In this document: in pieces, positions 51,009-59,278 of the stretch
How positions within the stretch are numbered: position 1 is the stretch's first letter
Layout: each line of letters opens with the position of its first letter
Assembly: GCA_016721015.1 (NCBI GenBank)
Contig: JADKJL010000009.1
Span: 310,001 to 374,000, forward strand
Source of the DNA: Lysobacterales bacterium
GTDB taxonomy: Bacteria; Pseudomonadota; Gammaproteobacteria; Xanthomonadales; Rhodanobacteraceae
Direction of reading: 5' to 3'
Length of the DNA: 64,000 nucleotides
Translations under genes and position numbers: made by a program
The notes under the pieces: model-generated
What the model was told of the DNA's origin: nothing
What the model saw: the letters and a program-made list of their open reading frames with translations, nothing else
Database searches by the model: none

Positions 51009-53032
51009 TGATGTTCGACACGATCCTGATCGCCAACCGCGGCGAAATCGCCTGCCGCGTGATCCGAACTTGCCGCCGACTCGGCATCCGTACCGTGGCC
51101 GTCTATTCCGAAGCCGATGCCAATGCCCAGCACGTGCGCCAGGCCGATCTCGCATTCCCGATCGGCGGGCCGGCGCCGGCGGATTCGTATCTGCGTGGCG
51201 ATGCAATCATAGAAGTGGCCCTGAAATCCGGCGCCCAGGCCATCCATCCGGGCTATGGCTTCCTGTCGGAGAATGCGGATTTCGCCGATGCGGTTGCCGC
51301 CGCGGGCCTCAGCTTCATTGGCCCCACCGGCACCTCGATGCGCAAGATGGGCTCGAAGGCCGGGGCCAAGGACCTGATGGCCTCGCATGGCGTACCGGTT
51401 GTGCCCGGTTATACCGGCGAGGATCAGGATCCGACCCTGCTTGCGCGCGAGGCCAAACGCGTCGGCTTTCCGCTGATGATCAAGGCGGCTTATGGTGGTG
51501 GTGGCAAGGGCATGCGCATCGTGCGCAGTGACGGGGAGTTCCTGGCCAATCTCGAATCCTGCCAACGTGAGGCGAAGAACGCATTTGGACGCGAACGGGT
51601 GCTGCTCGAGCGCTATGTCGAGAAACCACGGCATATCGAATTCCAGGTTTTCGGCGATACCCATGGTCATGTCATCCATCTCAATGAGCGTGAATGCTCG
51701 GCGCAGCGTCGCTACCAGAAGGTGCTTGAGGAAACGCCCTCGCCGTTCCTGACCCCTGATTTGCGAACGAAAATGGGCGAAGCCGCGATCGGTGCCGCGC
51801 GAGCACTCGATTATGTCAACGCCGGCACGGTCGAATTCATCGTCGGCCAGGGTGGCGATTTCTATTTCATGGAAATCAACACACGTCTGCAGGTCGAACA
51901 TCCGGTCACCGAAATGGTGCTTGGTCTCGATCTGGTCGAGTTGCAATTGCGCGTCGCAAGCGGCGAGCCCCTGCCCGCCTCGCTGATCCGCAACAAGTCG
52001 ATTCCGGCCAACGGCCATGCGATCGAGGTGCGTCTGTACGCCGAGGACCCCGACCAGGGCTTCCTGCCCGGCTCGGGCCGTTTGCAAGCCCTGCACTTGC
52101 CACCCTCATCGGCACATGTGCGCATCGATTCCGGCGTGATCGAAGGCGACAACGTCAGCGTTTTCTATGATCCGATGATCGCCAAGATGATCACCTGGGA
52201 TCGAGACCGTCATTCCGCCTTGCAGCGCATGCGCGATGCCCTGGCCGAGGTCAGCGTGATTGGCCCGAAATCGAATGTCGCCTTCCTCGAACGGCTGTTG
52301 CGCCATCCAGCGGTGACCGGGGCCAGCATCGACACCGGCTATCTCGATCGGCATCTCGACGAATTCATCGGCGTGGCCGACGGCGCCAATTCTGCAGGCA
52401 CCAATACCTTGCTGGCGGCCGCCGCCATCGTCTCGCTGATGGCTGAGGAAGCCGAAGCGCTGGCGCACGCGCACGGCAGCGCCGACCCGAATTCGCCTTG
52501 GCGGCGCGCCGATGGCTGGCGGCTCGGTCATCCCGGCAAGCGCATCATCGCCCTGCTCGATGGCGATGCGCGCGTCGAGGTTTCGGCGTATGGCGCGCAA
52601 GGCAATTATCGACTTGCCATGACTGACCAGGACGTCGATATCGCGGATGCGAAGTTCGTCGACGGCTGGCTCAGCGCCCGCTACAACGACATTGCCCGTC
52701 GCCACCGCATCCTTGCCGACGGCGCACGCATCACCGTGCATGATGGCGAATCGCGGCAAAGCTTTGAACACGCACCCGCATTCGCCTTTGTCGAATCCGC
52801 GGCGACCGACAGCGACCGCGTGCTGGCGCCGATGCCGGGACGCATCGTCGTGGTCAAGTCCGAGGTCGGCGCCGAAGTCGGCGAAGGCGATGAGTTGCTG
52901 GTCATGGAGGCGATGAAGATGGAGCTGACCTTGCGCTCGCCACGCGCCGGCCGCATTGAAGCGATCCAGGCGGCGGCCGGCGATTTTGTCGATGCCGATG
53001 CCGTCCTCGTCCGACTGGAGGCTGCCGTATGA
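51008..53032 (+). CDS. liuD: 3-methylcrotonyl-CoA carboxylase, biotinylated alpha subunit
   Basis: 674 residues. The biotin-carboxylase half begins MFDTILIANRGEIACRVIRT and has the ATP-grasp glycine loop AAYGGGGKGMRIV, ECSAQRRYQKVLEE and FMEINTRLQVEHPVTE. A BT-type linker region precedes the biotinyl domain with the biotinyl-Lys in VMEAMKMELTL near the C-terminus. A fused alpha subunit of this length beside liuC and HMG-CoA lyase points to methylcrotonyl-CoA carboxylase rather than propionyl- or acetyl-CoA carboxylase. The ATG overlaps the liuC stop; ATG 51011 is equally possible. Confidence 0.92.
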   Translation: MMFDTILIANRGEIACRVIRTCRRLGIRTVAVYSEADANAQHVRQADLAFPIGGPAPADSYLRGDAIIEVALKSGAQAIHPGYGFLSENADFADAVAAAGLSFIGPTGTSMRKMGSKAGAKDLMASHGVPVVPGYTGEDQDPTLLAREAKRVGFPLMIKAAYGGGGKGMRIVRSDGEFLANLESCQREAKNAFGRERVLLERYVEKPRHIEFQVFGDTHGHVIHLNERECSAQRRYQKVLEETPSPFLTPDLRTKMGEAAIGAARALDYVNAGTVEFIVGQGGDFYFMEINTRLQVEHPVTEMVLGLDLVELQLRVASGEPLPASLIRNKSIPANGHAIEVRLYAEDPDQGFLPGSGRLQALHLPPSSAHVRIDSGVIEGDNVSVFYDPMIAKMITWDRDRHSALQRMRDALAEVSVIGPKSNVAFLERLLRHPAVTGASIDTGYLDRHLDEFIGVADGANSAGTNTLLAAAAIVSLMAEEAEALAHAHGSADPNSPWRRADGWRLGHPGKRIIALLDGDARVEVSAYGAQGNYRLAMTDQDVDIADAKFVDGWLSARYNDIARRHRILADGARITVHDGESRQSFEHAPAFAFVESAATDSDRVLAPMPGRIVVVKSEVGAEVGEGDELLVMEAMKMELTLRSPRAGRIEAIQAAAGDFVDADAVLVRLEAAV

Positions 53033-53685
53033 AGATCCAATGGGTTGCCGGAATCTGCGCGTTGCTCGCGCTCGCCGCCTGCACCGAAACACGTTTCGAA
53101 TCTCCGCCGGGCGATGAAATCGTCGCCTGTGACCCGGCCTGGAAGGGCCTCTGGGTCAGCGAGTCGGAAAAGCCGACAAACGGTGAAACCGATGAACTGG
53201 CTTTCGTGGTCGATCAGGAATGTCGTTTCATCCTGCTCGAACGGCCCGAGCAGGACGGCCCGCCGAAGCAGATCCACATCCCGCTCAACTACGTGCACGA
53301 CCATGGCAAGCACTATATCGTCGTCGCCGACAACCAGCTCGGAGAGACGGTCAAGCTCGATCCCGTGCATGGCATCGAGCCGGCGCCGGCGAAATCGTTT
53401 TTCATCGCGCGCTATCAGGTCGATCACGACCGTCTGCGCATCTGGCAGGTCGACTCGAGGCGCAGTGCACACCTGGTCATCGACAACGTGCTTGACGGCA
53501 CAGTCGATCGCGCCCACAACGAACTCCATGTGTTCATTCGCGGCGATCGGGCCAAGGTTCTGGACATCCTGCGCAAGCAGAAGATCTTCGAGGACAAACC
53601 CGGCGCCGATGTCCACCGCATCAGGCTGAGCCTGGAGGAATACGAACAAAGACGCAGCGCACGACGTGCCGGCAAGCCGTCATGA
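53029..53685 (+). CDS. Uncharacterised lipoprotein within the liu operon
   Basis: 218 residues. The lipoprotein signal MKIQWVAGICALLALAAC puts the lipidated Cys at residue 18. The mature protein is mainly beta-rich with a charged C-terminal tail (EEYEQRRSARRAGKPS) and two further Cys (Cys34, Cys71). I do not recognise a family. Its ATG overlaps the liuD stop by four bases and its own stop overlaps the HMG-CoA lyase ATG, so it is translationally embedded in a leucine catabolism operon, an unexpected place for an envelope lipoprotein. Confidence 0.85.
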   Translation: MKIQWVAGICALLALAACTETRFESPPGDEIVACDPAWKGLWVSESEKPTNGETDELAFVVDQECRFILLERPEQDGPPKQIHIPLNYVHDHGKHYIVVADNQLGETVKLDPVHGIEPAPAKSFFIARYQVDHDRLRIWQVDSRRSAHLVIDNVLDGTVDRAHNELHVFIRGDRAKVLDILRKQKIFEDKPGADVHRIRLSLEEYEQRRSARRAGKPS

Positions 53686-54581
53686 ACGGATTGCCCAGCA
53701 AGGTACGCATCGTCGAGGTGGGCGCTCGCGACGGCCTGCAGAATGAAAAGACGATCATTCCTGCGCAGACCAAGATCGAGCTGATCAACCGTCTGTCACG
53801 AACCGGCCTGCGCACGATCGAGGCGACCAGTTTCGTCAGTTCAAAATGGGTGCCGCAACTGGCCGACGCGGCCGAGGTGTTCGCCGCGATCGACAAGCGA
53901 GCGGGCGTCCGCTATCCGGTGCTGGTACCGAACGAGCAAGGTTACGATCGCGCTCGCGCGGTCGGTGCGGATGAGGTCGCCGTGTTCTCGGCCGCATCGG
54001 AGGCATTCAACCGCAAGAACATCAATGCCTCGATAGACGAATCGATCGAGCGCTTCGCACCAATCCTCGACAAGGCCCGCGCCGACGGTGTTCGGGTTCG
54101 CGGCTATGTCTCGACCGTGCTCGGCTGTCCGTATCAGGGCGAAGTGCCGTTGCGCGACGTGGTTCACGTCGCCTCACGCTTGTACACAATGGGCTGCTAC
54201 GAAATCTCGCTCGGCGACACGATCGGAATCGGCACGCCGCGCAAGGCACGCGACATGTTGCGTGCGGTTGCCGCCGAAGTGCCAATCGAGGCGCTGGCGG
54301 TGCATTTTCATGACACGCGCGGCCAGGCCCTGGCGAATGTGCTCGCTTGCCTCGAAGAAGGAGTCGCGATAGTCGACAGCTCGGTTTCCGGAACCGGCGG
54401 TTGCCCCTATGCGAAAGGTGCCACCGGGAATGTCGCCAGCGAGGATGTCGTCTATATGCTCGAAGGCATGGGCATCGACACCGGCATCGACCTGGCTGCT
54501 CTGATCCAGACCGGCCTCTGGTTATCCGCCCAGCTCGGCCACGAAACCTCAAGCAAGGTTGCACGCGCAAGCGCCGGGTAG
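53682..54581 (+). CDS. liuE: Hydroxymethylglutaryl-CoA lyase
   Basis: 299 residues, cleaving HMG-CoA to acetyl-CoA and acetoacetate. KVRIVEVGARDGLQNEK is the N-terminal signature of the family, with the catalytic Arg-Asp pair. EATSFVSSKWVPQLADA, VSTVLGCPYQGEV and the loop VSGTGGCPYAKGATGNVA with the catalytic Cys are present, and metal-binding HFHDTRGQALANV is intact. It ends the liuC-liuD-lipoprotein-liuE operon. Confidence 0.95.
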   Translation: MNGLPSKVRIVEVGARDGLQNEKTIIPAQTKIELINRLSRTGLRTIEATSFVSSKWVPQLADAAEVFAAIDKRAGVRYPVLVPNEQGYDRARAVGADEVAVFSAASEAFNRKNINASIDESIERFAPILDKARADGVRVRGYVSTVLGCPYQGEVPLRDVVHVASRLYTMGCYEISLGDTIGIGTPRKARDMLRAVAAEVPIEALAVHFHDTRGQALANVLACLEEGVAIVDSSVSGTGGCPYAKGATGNVASEDVVYMLEGMGIDTGIDLAALIQTGLWLSAQLGHETSSKVARASAG

Positions 54582-54614
54582 TTTGGCCCGGCGAAGCGGT
54601 GCTATTCTGCAGCG

Positions 54615-54640
54615 GGCAGGATCGCATGGGGGATCCTGCC
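54615..54640 (+). promoter_or_regulatory. Stem-loop in the leader of the PAS-domain gene
   Basis: GGCAGGATC and GATCCTGCC form a perfect 9-bp stem with an 8-base loop. It lies nine bases before the AAGGGA ribosome site of the PAS gene and has no T-run. It may be a weak terminator for the liu operon or a leader structure. Confidence 0.45.
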
Positions 54641-54662
54641 GAACGTGAAAGGGATTCACGCC

Positions 54663-55985
54663 ATGGTCGAAAAAGCGGAATTTTCCAAGCCAGCAACACG
54701 CTCGACCGATGTCGACGCTTCCGATCCGGACGTGTGGACACAGCTCGGCGAGCTTGCCTCGCGCAGCGATGCCGATCCGGTTCTGCGCCTGCTCGTCGAC
54801 GAGGCCATCGCGAGTCATCGGAACCTGCGCGGTGTCACGGCGACGATCGCCAATCGCTACCGCGCCATGGTTGATGCCGTGCCCGATGCAATCACGATCC
54901 ATGACGAGAGCGGCCGCATTCTCGATGCGAACGCGAGCGCATGCCGCCTGCTCGATCAGGATCGCGAGACGTTGCTTGAATGCGCGCTCGAGGATGTGTT
55001 TCCCGATCTTGACGGGAGTTTCATCGCCCGCCTGCATGCAGCGTTCGATACCGACGAATCGGTTACCACCAACTCGACGATCCGTCGCCAGGGTGGCGAG
55101 GAGACCAGCCTCGAAATCAACGCCCACGGTTATCTCGATGCAAACCAGAAGCGCATCATTGCCGTCACTCGCGATCTCGGCCCACGCGCGCTTGCCGATG
55201 CGCAACTGCGCAGCTCGGAAGCCGAATTGAGGCGCATCCTGCGCGACATGGACAAGGGTGTCATCGTGCGCAATCGGATGGGACACATTGTATCCAGCAA
55301 CCCGACCGCATGCCGCATCCTGCAGATGAGCGAACCCGATCTGCTCGCCCTGCGCTCGGATCAAATTGGCGATTGGAAGTTCGTCGATGCAAGCGGCGTG
55401 GCGATCGACCATGACAACTTGCCCTGGGCACAGGCGATGCGCAGCGGCCAGCCGATCGAATCGGCGATCTGCGGAATCAAGTCACCACTCATGGCTGATG
55501 CGTGCTGGCTGTCGGTAACCGCCGTCCCGCGGGTCAGCAACGGTGACGACAGTCTCGATGAGGTCGTCACCATTTTCGCCGACATCACGCCGATCAAGCA
55601 GGATGCCTCATTGTTCGCCCACGCCCAATCACTGACCAATCTGGGCGCCTGGCAATTGGCCGTTGATGGCGAGCGCATGATCTGGTCGTCACAGATGCAC
55701 GCGATCTTCGATGTGCCGCTTCGAACTCCGTTGTCGCGCGAGCGCATGCTCAGCCATTTCGCCGGCATGGATCAGCGCAGGCTGCGCCAGGCCCTCGAAA
55801 CCGCGAAGACCGCGGAAACCACCGATCTCACGGCACGCATCACCACCGCAATCGGTCGCCGGCGCCAGGTCAGGATCCGCCTTCGTGCGCTCGCCCAGGA
55901 TTCAAGCCATGGCGGCGTGATCGGCTGCGTGCAGGACATCACGGCCGAGACGGATCGCGAAAGCGCTGAGGCGATCGAGTCATGA
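54663..55985 (+). CDS. Triple-PAS protein without an output domain
   Basis: 440 residues, cytoplasmic. Three PAS-like modules follow an N-terminal helix: about 65-172 (MVDAVPDAITIHDESGRIL), 188-305 (RRILRDMDKGVIVRNRMGHIV) and 318-432 (LTNLGAWQLAVDGERMIWSS), the last with a PAC-like end (IGCVQDITAE). No kinase, GGDEF, EAL or DNA-binding domain follows; the frame stops after the last PAS. The ATG at 54663 has AAGGGA eight bases upstream. It could be a sensor that acts through a protein partner, or a truncated signalling protein. Its neighbour is the cyanophycinase-like gene. Confidence 0.82.
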   Translation: MVEKAEFSKPATRSTDVDASDPDVWTQLGELASRSDADPVLRLLVDEAIASHRNLRGVTATIANRYRAMVDAVPDAITIHDESGRILDANASACRLLDQDRETLLECALEDVFPDLDGSFIARLHAAFDTDESVTTNSTIRRQGGEETSLEINAHGYLDANQKRIIAVTRDLGPRALADAQLRSSEAELRRILRDMDKGVIVRNRMGHIVSSNPTACRILQMSEPDLLALRSDQIGDWKFVDASGVAIDHDNLPWAQAMRSGQPIESAICGIKSPLMADACWLSVTAVPRVSNGDDSLDEVVTIFADITPIKQDASLFAHAQSLTNLGAWQLAVDGERMIWSSQMHAIFDVPLRTPLSRERMLSHFAGMDQRRLRQALETAKTAETTDLTARITTAIGRRRQVRIRLRALAQDSSHGGVIGCVQDITAETDRESAEAIES

Positions 55986-56066
55986 TCCGCAATCACCCAG
56001 GCCCGGATTTCCTGCGACTGCGACGCAACGTGTAGTATCGAAGTTCCGACCCGACGAGCTGATCGC

Positions 56067-56879
56067 GTGCCAGCCAAACTCGCCCCTGAACGCAATCGTG
56101 GCGCCATCATCGCCTGCGGCGAATTGCCGGCAAATCAGCGCACGCCGGCCCTGCTTGCCCGCCTGATCGGACTGGTGGGCGATTCGCCGCGCGTGATCCT
56201 GATTTCAGCTCCCGACAAGTCCGATGACGATGACATCGAACTGGAGGCGATGCTGACGGCGACAGGCTGTGCGCAGTTGCATCGGCATGCGCTGACCACG
56301 CGCGCAGGTGCCGAACAGCGACAACTGCTGGACCTGGTCGAACAGGCCGATTTGGTCATCCTCAACGCGGAACAACCGCTCAAGCTCAGCACCCTGATCG
56401 GTGGCAGCAGCCTCGCTCGGCTGTTGCGCAAGCGCAATGCGGCGGGAATGGCGGTTTGCGGCGTTGGCGCCGGTGCCGCCGTGCTCTGCGAACACATGCT
56501 CGCATCGGGAACCTCGGGGCCGACGCCAAGGGTAGGCAGCGCTTCACTCGCCCCGGGGCTTGGCCTGACCAACCGCGTCGTCATCGACCAGGGTGGGAAT
56601 GCCAGCGATCGCCTCGGTCGCCTGTTGGCCGCACTGGCACTCAATCCATTTGCCCTCGGGCTCGGCATCGATGCGTCAACCGTGGTCGTTATCGGACCTG
56701 ACAATGTGCTCGAGGTATTCGGCAACGGCGGCGTGACCATCATCGATCCCAGCGAAATGGCCGATTCCAATGCAGCCGAACTCGAAGCCGGCGCACCGAT
56801 CCGGATCACCAACATGCGACTGCATGCACTGACCGCCGGCACGCGATTCGATCTCGATTTTCGCCGCGCGATCGATTGA
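56067..56879 (+). CDS. Degenerate peptidase S51/cyanophycinase-like protein
   Basis: 270 residues with the flavodoxin-like S51 architecture: LVILNAEQPLKLSTLIGG corresponds to the FTGGDQLRI-type segment, GVGAGAAVL to the nucleophile elbow and NRVVIDQGGNASDRLGRLLAAL to the DQHF...R.GRL segment. The nucleophilic Ser (GxSAGA) is Gly134 here and the GGDQ and DQHF motifs are altered, so hydrolysis of cyanophycin or peptides is unlikely. GTG start at 56067. No cphA is nearby. It may be a binding or structural homologue. It converges with tadA over a REP pair. Confidence 0.72.
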   Translation: MPAKLAPERNRGAIIACGELPANQRTPALLARLIGLVGDSPRVILISAPDKSDDDDIELEAMLTATGCAQLHRHALTTRAGAEQRQLLDLVEQADLVILNAEQPLKLSTLIGGSSLARLLRKRNAAGMAVCGVGAGAAVLCEHMLASGTSGPTPRVGSASLAPGLGLTNRVVIDQGGNASDRLGRLLAALALNPFALGLGIDASTVVVIGPDNVLEVFGNGGVTIIDPSEMADSNAAELEAGAPIRITNMRLHALTAGTRFDLDFRRAID

Positions 56880-56901
56880 TGTAGCAGCGACGCCCGCTCC
56901 C

Positions 56902-56976
56902 GTAGGAGCCCCTTCAGGGGCGATGTCTTTCATACATCCATGACGGCGCATCGCCCCTGCAGGGTGCTCCTGCAAA
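56902..56976. repeat. Inverted REP pair (REPIN-like) between convergent genes
   Basis: CCGTAGGAGCCCCTTCAGGGGCGATG at 56902-56925 (split here for length: CGTAGGAGCCCC, TTCAGGGGCGAT) faces an inverted copy at 56950-56975. About 24 bp separate them. Each unit has its own small hairpin and the pair can form a larger one. Lying between two gene 3' ends, it may act as a bidirectional transcription or RNA-decay boundary. Confidence 0.75.
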
Positions 56977-57009
56977 GCGCAGCAGCATCATGCCGGCACG
57001 GCAATCAGA

Positions 57010-57489
57010 TCAGCGCCGGTTGCGGAAGAACTCGCGCAACATCACGGAACTCTGTTCGGCGAGCAAGCCCGCAGCCACCTCGATGTGGTGATTGTGCAAC
57101 GGCGAGAGCAGCGTATCGAACACGCTGCCGGCGGCGCCGGTCTTCGGGTCCGCAGCCGCGTAGACGACGCGAGCCACGCGCGCATGGACAAGCGCCATCG
57201 CGCACATCGCGCAAGGCTCCAGCGTCGCGTACAGCGTTGAACCCGGAAAACGATAGTTGCCGACCTTGCCACCCGCATCACGCAAGGCCAGGATTTCGGC
57301 ATGTGCGCTGGGATCGTTGAGCGTTATATTCCGGTTCCAGCCTTCGCCAATCAGGTGACCTTCCACAACCAGCACAGCCCCCACCGGGACCTCGCCCTCG
57401 GCATCACGCGCATGCGCCGCCAACTCAAGCGCACGCCGCATCCAGCGCTCGTCGTCGTCCGGGAAATCGGCTGCCGGTGCCGCGTCCAC
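57010..57489 (-). CDS. tadA: tRNA adenosine(34) deaminase
   Basis: Deaminates A34 to inosine in tRNA-Arg(ACG). About 159 residues. Zinc-binding and catalytic motifs are PSAHAEILAL (HAE) and LEPCAMCAMALVHARV (PCxxC). MRRALELAAHARDAEGEVPVGAVLV and the C-terminal EFFRNRR also fit. The start is probably GTG 57489, which has GGGAG five bases upstream; GTG 57501 is the alternative and would overlap guaA by ten bases. It lies downstream of guaA in the same direction. Confidence 0.93.
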   Translation of the reverse strand: MDAAPAADFPDDDERWMRRALELAAHARDAEGEVPVGAVLVVEGHLIGEGWNRNITLNDPSAHAEILALRDAGGKVGNYRFPGSTLYATLEPCAMCAMALVHARVARVVYAAADPKTGAAGSVFDTLLSPLHNHHIEVAAGLLAEQSSVMLREFFRNRR

Positions 57490-57491
57490 AT

Positions 57492-59061
57492 CTACTCCCA
57501 CTCGATCGTGGCTGGCGGTTTGCCACTGATGTCATAGACCACGCGGGAGATGCCGCGAAGTTCGTTGATGATGCGGTTGGACACGGTGCCGAGGAAGTCG
57601 TAGGGCAGATGCGCCCAATGCGCGGTCATGAAGTCGATGGTCTCGACCGCACGCAAGGCAATCACCCACTCGTAGGCACGCGCGTCGCCGACGACGCCGA
57701 CCGATTTGACCGGCAGGAACACGGCGAAAGCCTGGCTGGTCTTGTCGTAGAGATCAGCCTTGCGCAACTCATCGATGAAGATCGCGTCGGCGCGGGCAAG
57801 CAGTTCAGCGTATTCGCGCTTGACCTCGCCAAGGATGCGCACGCCCAGACCCGGGCCCGGAAACGGATGGCGATAAACCATCGCCCGTGGCAGGCCGAGT
57901 TCGACGCCGAGGCGGCGCACTTCGTCCTTGAACAATTCGCGCAAGGGTTCGACCAGACCGAGCTTCATGTGCGCAGGCAAGCCACCGACATTGTGATGAC
58001 TCTTGATCACATGCGCCTTGCCGGTGCCACTGCCAGCCGATTCGATCACGTCTGGATAGATCGTGCCCTGGGCGAGCCAGCGCGCATTCGCCAGCTTCGC
58101 CGATTCCTCGTCGAAGATTTCGATGAACAGGTTGCCGATGATCTTGCGCTTGGCTTCCGGATCACTGACACCCTTAAGCGCACTGAAATAGCGTTCCCCT
58201 GCATTCACGCGGACGACCTTGACGCCCATGTGCTCGGCGAACATGGCCATGACCTGGTCGCCCTCCTGCCAGCGCAGCAGGCCGGTATCGACGAAGACGC
58301 AGGTCAACTGCTCGCCGATCGCCCGGTGCAGCAACGCGGCGACCACCGAAGAATCGACACCGCCGGACAGGCCGAGAATGACCTGATCAGCGCCAACCTT
58401 TTCGCGCACGCGGGCAATCTGGTCGTCGATGATATTGGCCGCCGTCCACAAGGTGTGGCAAGCGCAGATGTCTGCAACGAAGCGGCGCAATAAAGCCTCG
58501 CCCTGGCGCGTATGCGTGACTTCGGGATGGAACTGGACGCCATACCAGCGCTTTTCCTCGTTGGCCATGGCGGCGACCGGAATCCGATCGGTGCGCGCGG
58601 TGACGACAAATCCCGGTGGCGCGGTGGCGACATGGTCGCCGTGGCTCATCCAGACATCCAGTCGCGGCGGCTGGCCCGGATGATCGTTGAGGCCATGCAG
58701 CAGTTCATCGTGCGCCACCACCTCGACTTCGGCATGGCCGAACTCGCGCGCATCGGCGGCTTCGGTCGAGCCACCCAGCTGGGCAGCCAATGTCTGCATG
58801 CCATAGCAGATACCGAGGATCGGCAGCCCCGATTCAAATACCACTTGCGGCGCTTTCGGCGAACCATGAATCGTCGTCGATTCCGGCCCACCCGAAAGCA
58901 CGATGCCTTTCGCGCCCATAGGCGGCGATTTCGGCCGGGTCGTGATCCCAGGCCCATATCTCGCAATACACCCCGATTTCACGGATACGCCGCGCGATCA
59001 ACTGCGTGTACTGCGCACCGAAATCGAGGATCAGGATCTTGTCTTGGTGGATGGAGGTCAT
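57492..59061 (-). CDS. guaA: GMP synthase (glutamine-hydrolysing), interrupted by a one-base frameshift
   Basis: Converts XMP to GMP. The correct N-terminus MTSIHQDKILILDFGAQYTQ starts at 59061 and runs in one frame to ...DPAEIAAYG. The rest, from AKGIVLSGGPESTT to the end (KPPATIEWE), is in another frame. Removing one base from the CCC at 58915-58917 (GGG on the coding strand) joins them and yields 522 residues, like normal GuaA (525). The glutamine amidotransferase Cys (GICYGMQ), ATP-PPase loop (LSGGVDSSV) and dimerisation domain are all intact. A sequencing or assembly error is most likely, since guaA is needed for GMP synthesis; a true mutation or frameshifting cannot be excluded. Confidence 0.9.
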
Positions 59062-59064
59062 GGG

Positions 59065-59276
59065 CCGTTAGCGGTTAGCGGTGAGCGGTGAGCGGTGAGC
59101 GGTGAGCGGTGAGCGGCAGAAGAATTGCGGCTCTCGAAACTTTGTCAACACCTATTTCCATTTTTCGCGATATTGTCGGATCATCCTGGATTGCTTTGCC
59201 CGCTCACCGCTAACGGCTGGCCCGCTTACTGCCTCTTCCCCGCTAACCGCTTACCGTTCTTCCGCTATCCGCCCCC
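59065..59276. repeat. guaB-guaA intergenic element with inverted GCGGTGA heptads
   Basis: A tandem array of GCGGTTA followed by five GCGGTGA units (59071-59112) faces a C-rich, partly degenerate inverted counterpart at about 59199-59276 (CCGCTCACCGCTAACGG and related). The middle ~80 bp is AT-richer and holds no gene. Because guaB and guaA are both on the minus strand, the element interrupts the guaBA operon and could form a long hairpin in its mRNA. Confidence 0.7.
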
Positions 59277-59278
59277 AA

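Noticed and set aside
54645..54662. GTG start for the PAS-domain gene
   Set aside because: It overlaps the AAGGGA ribosome site of the better-placed ATG at 54663.
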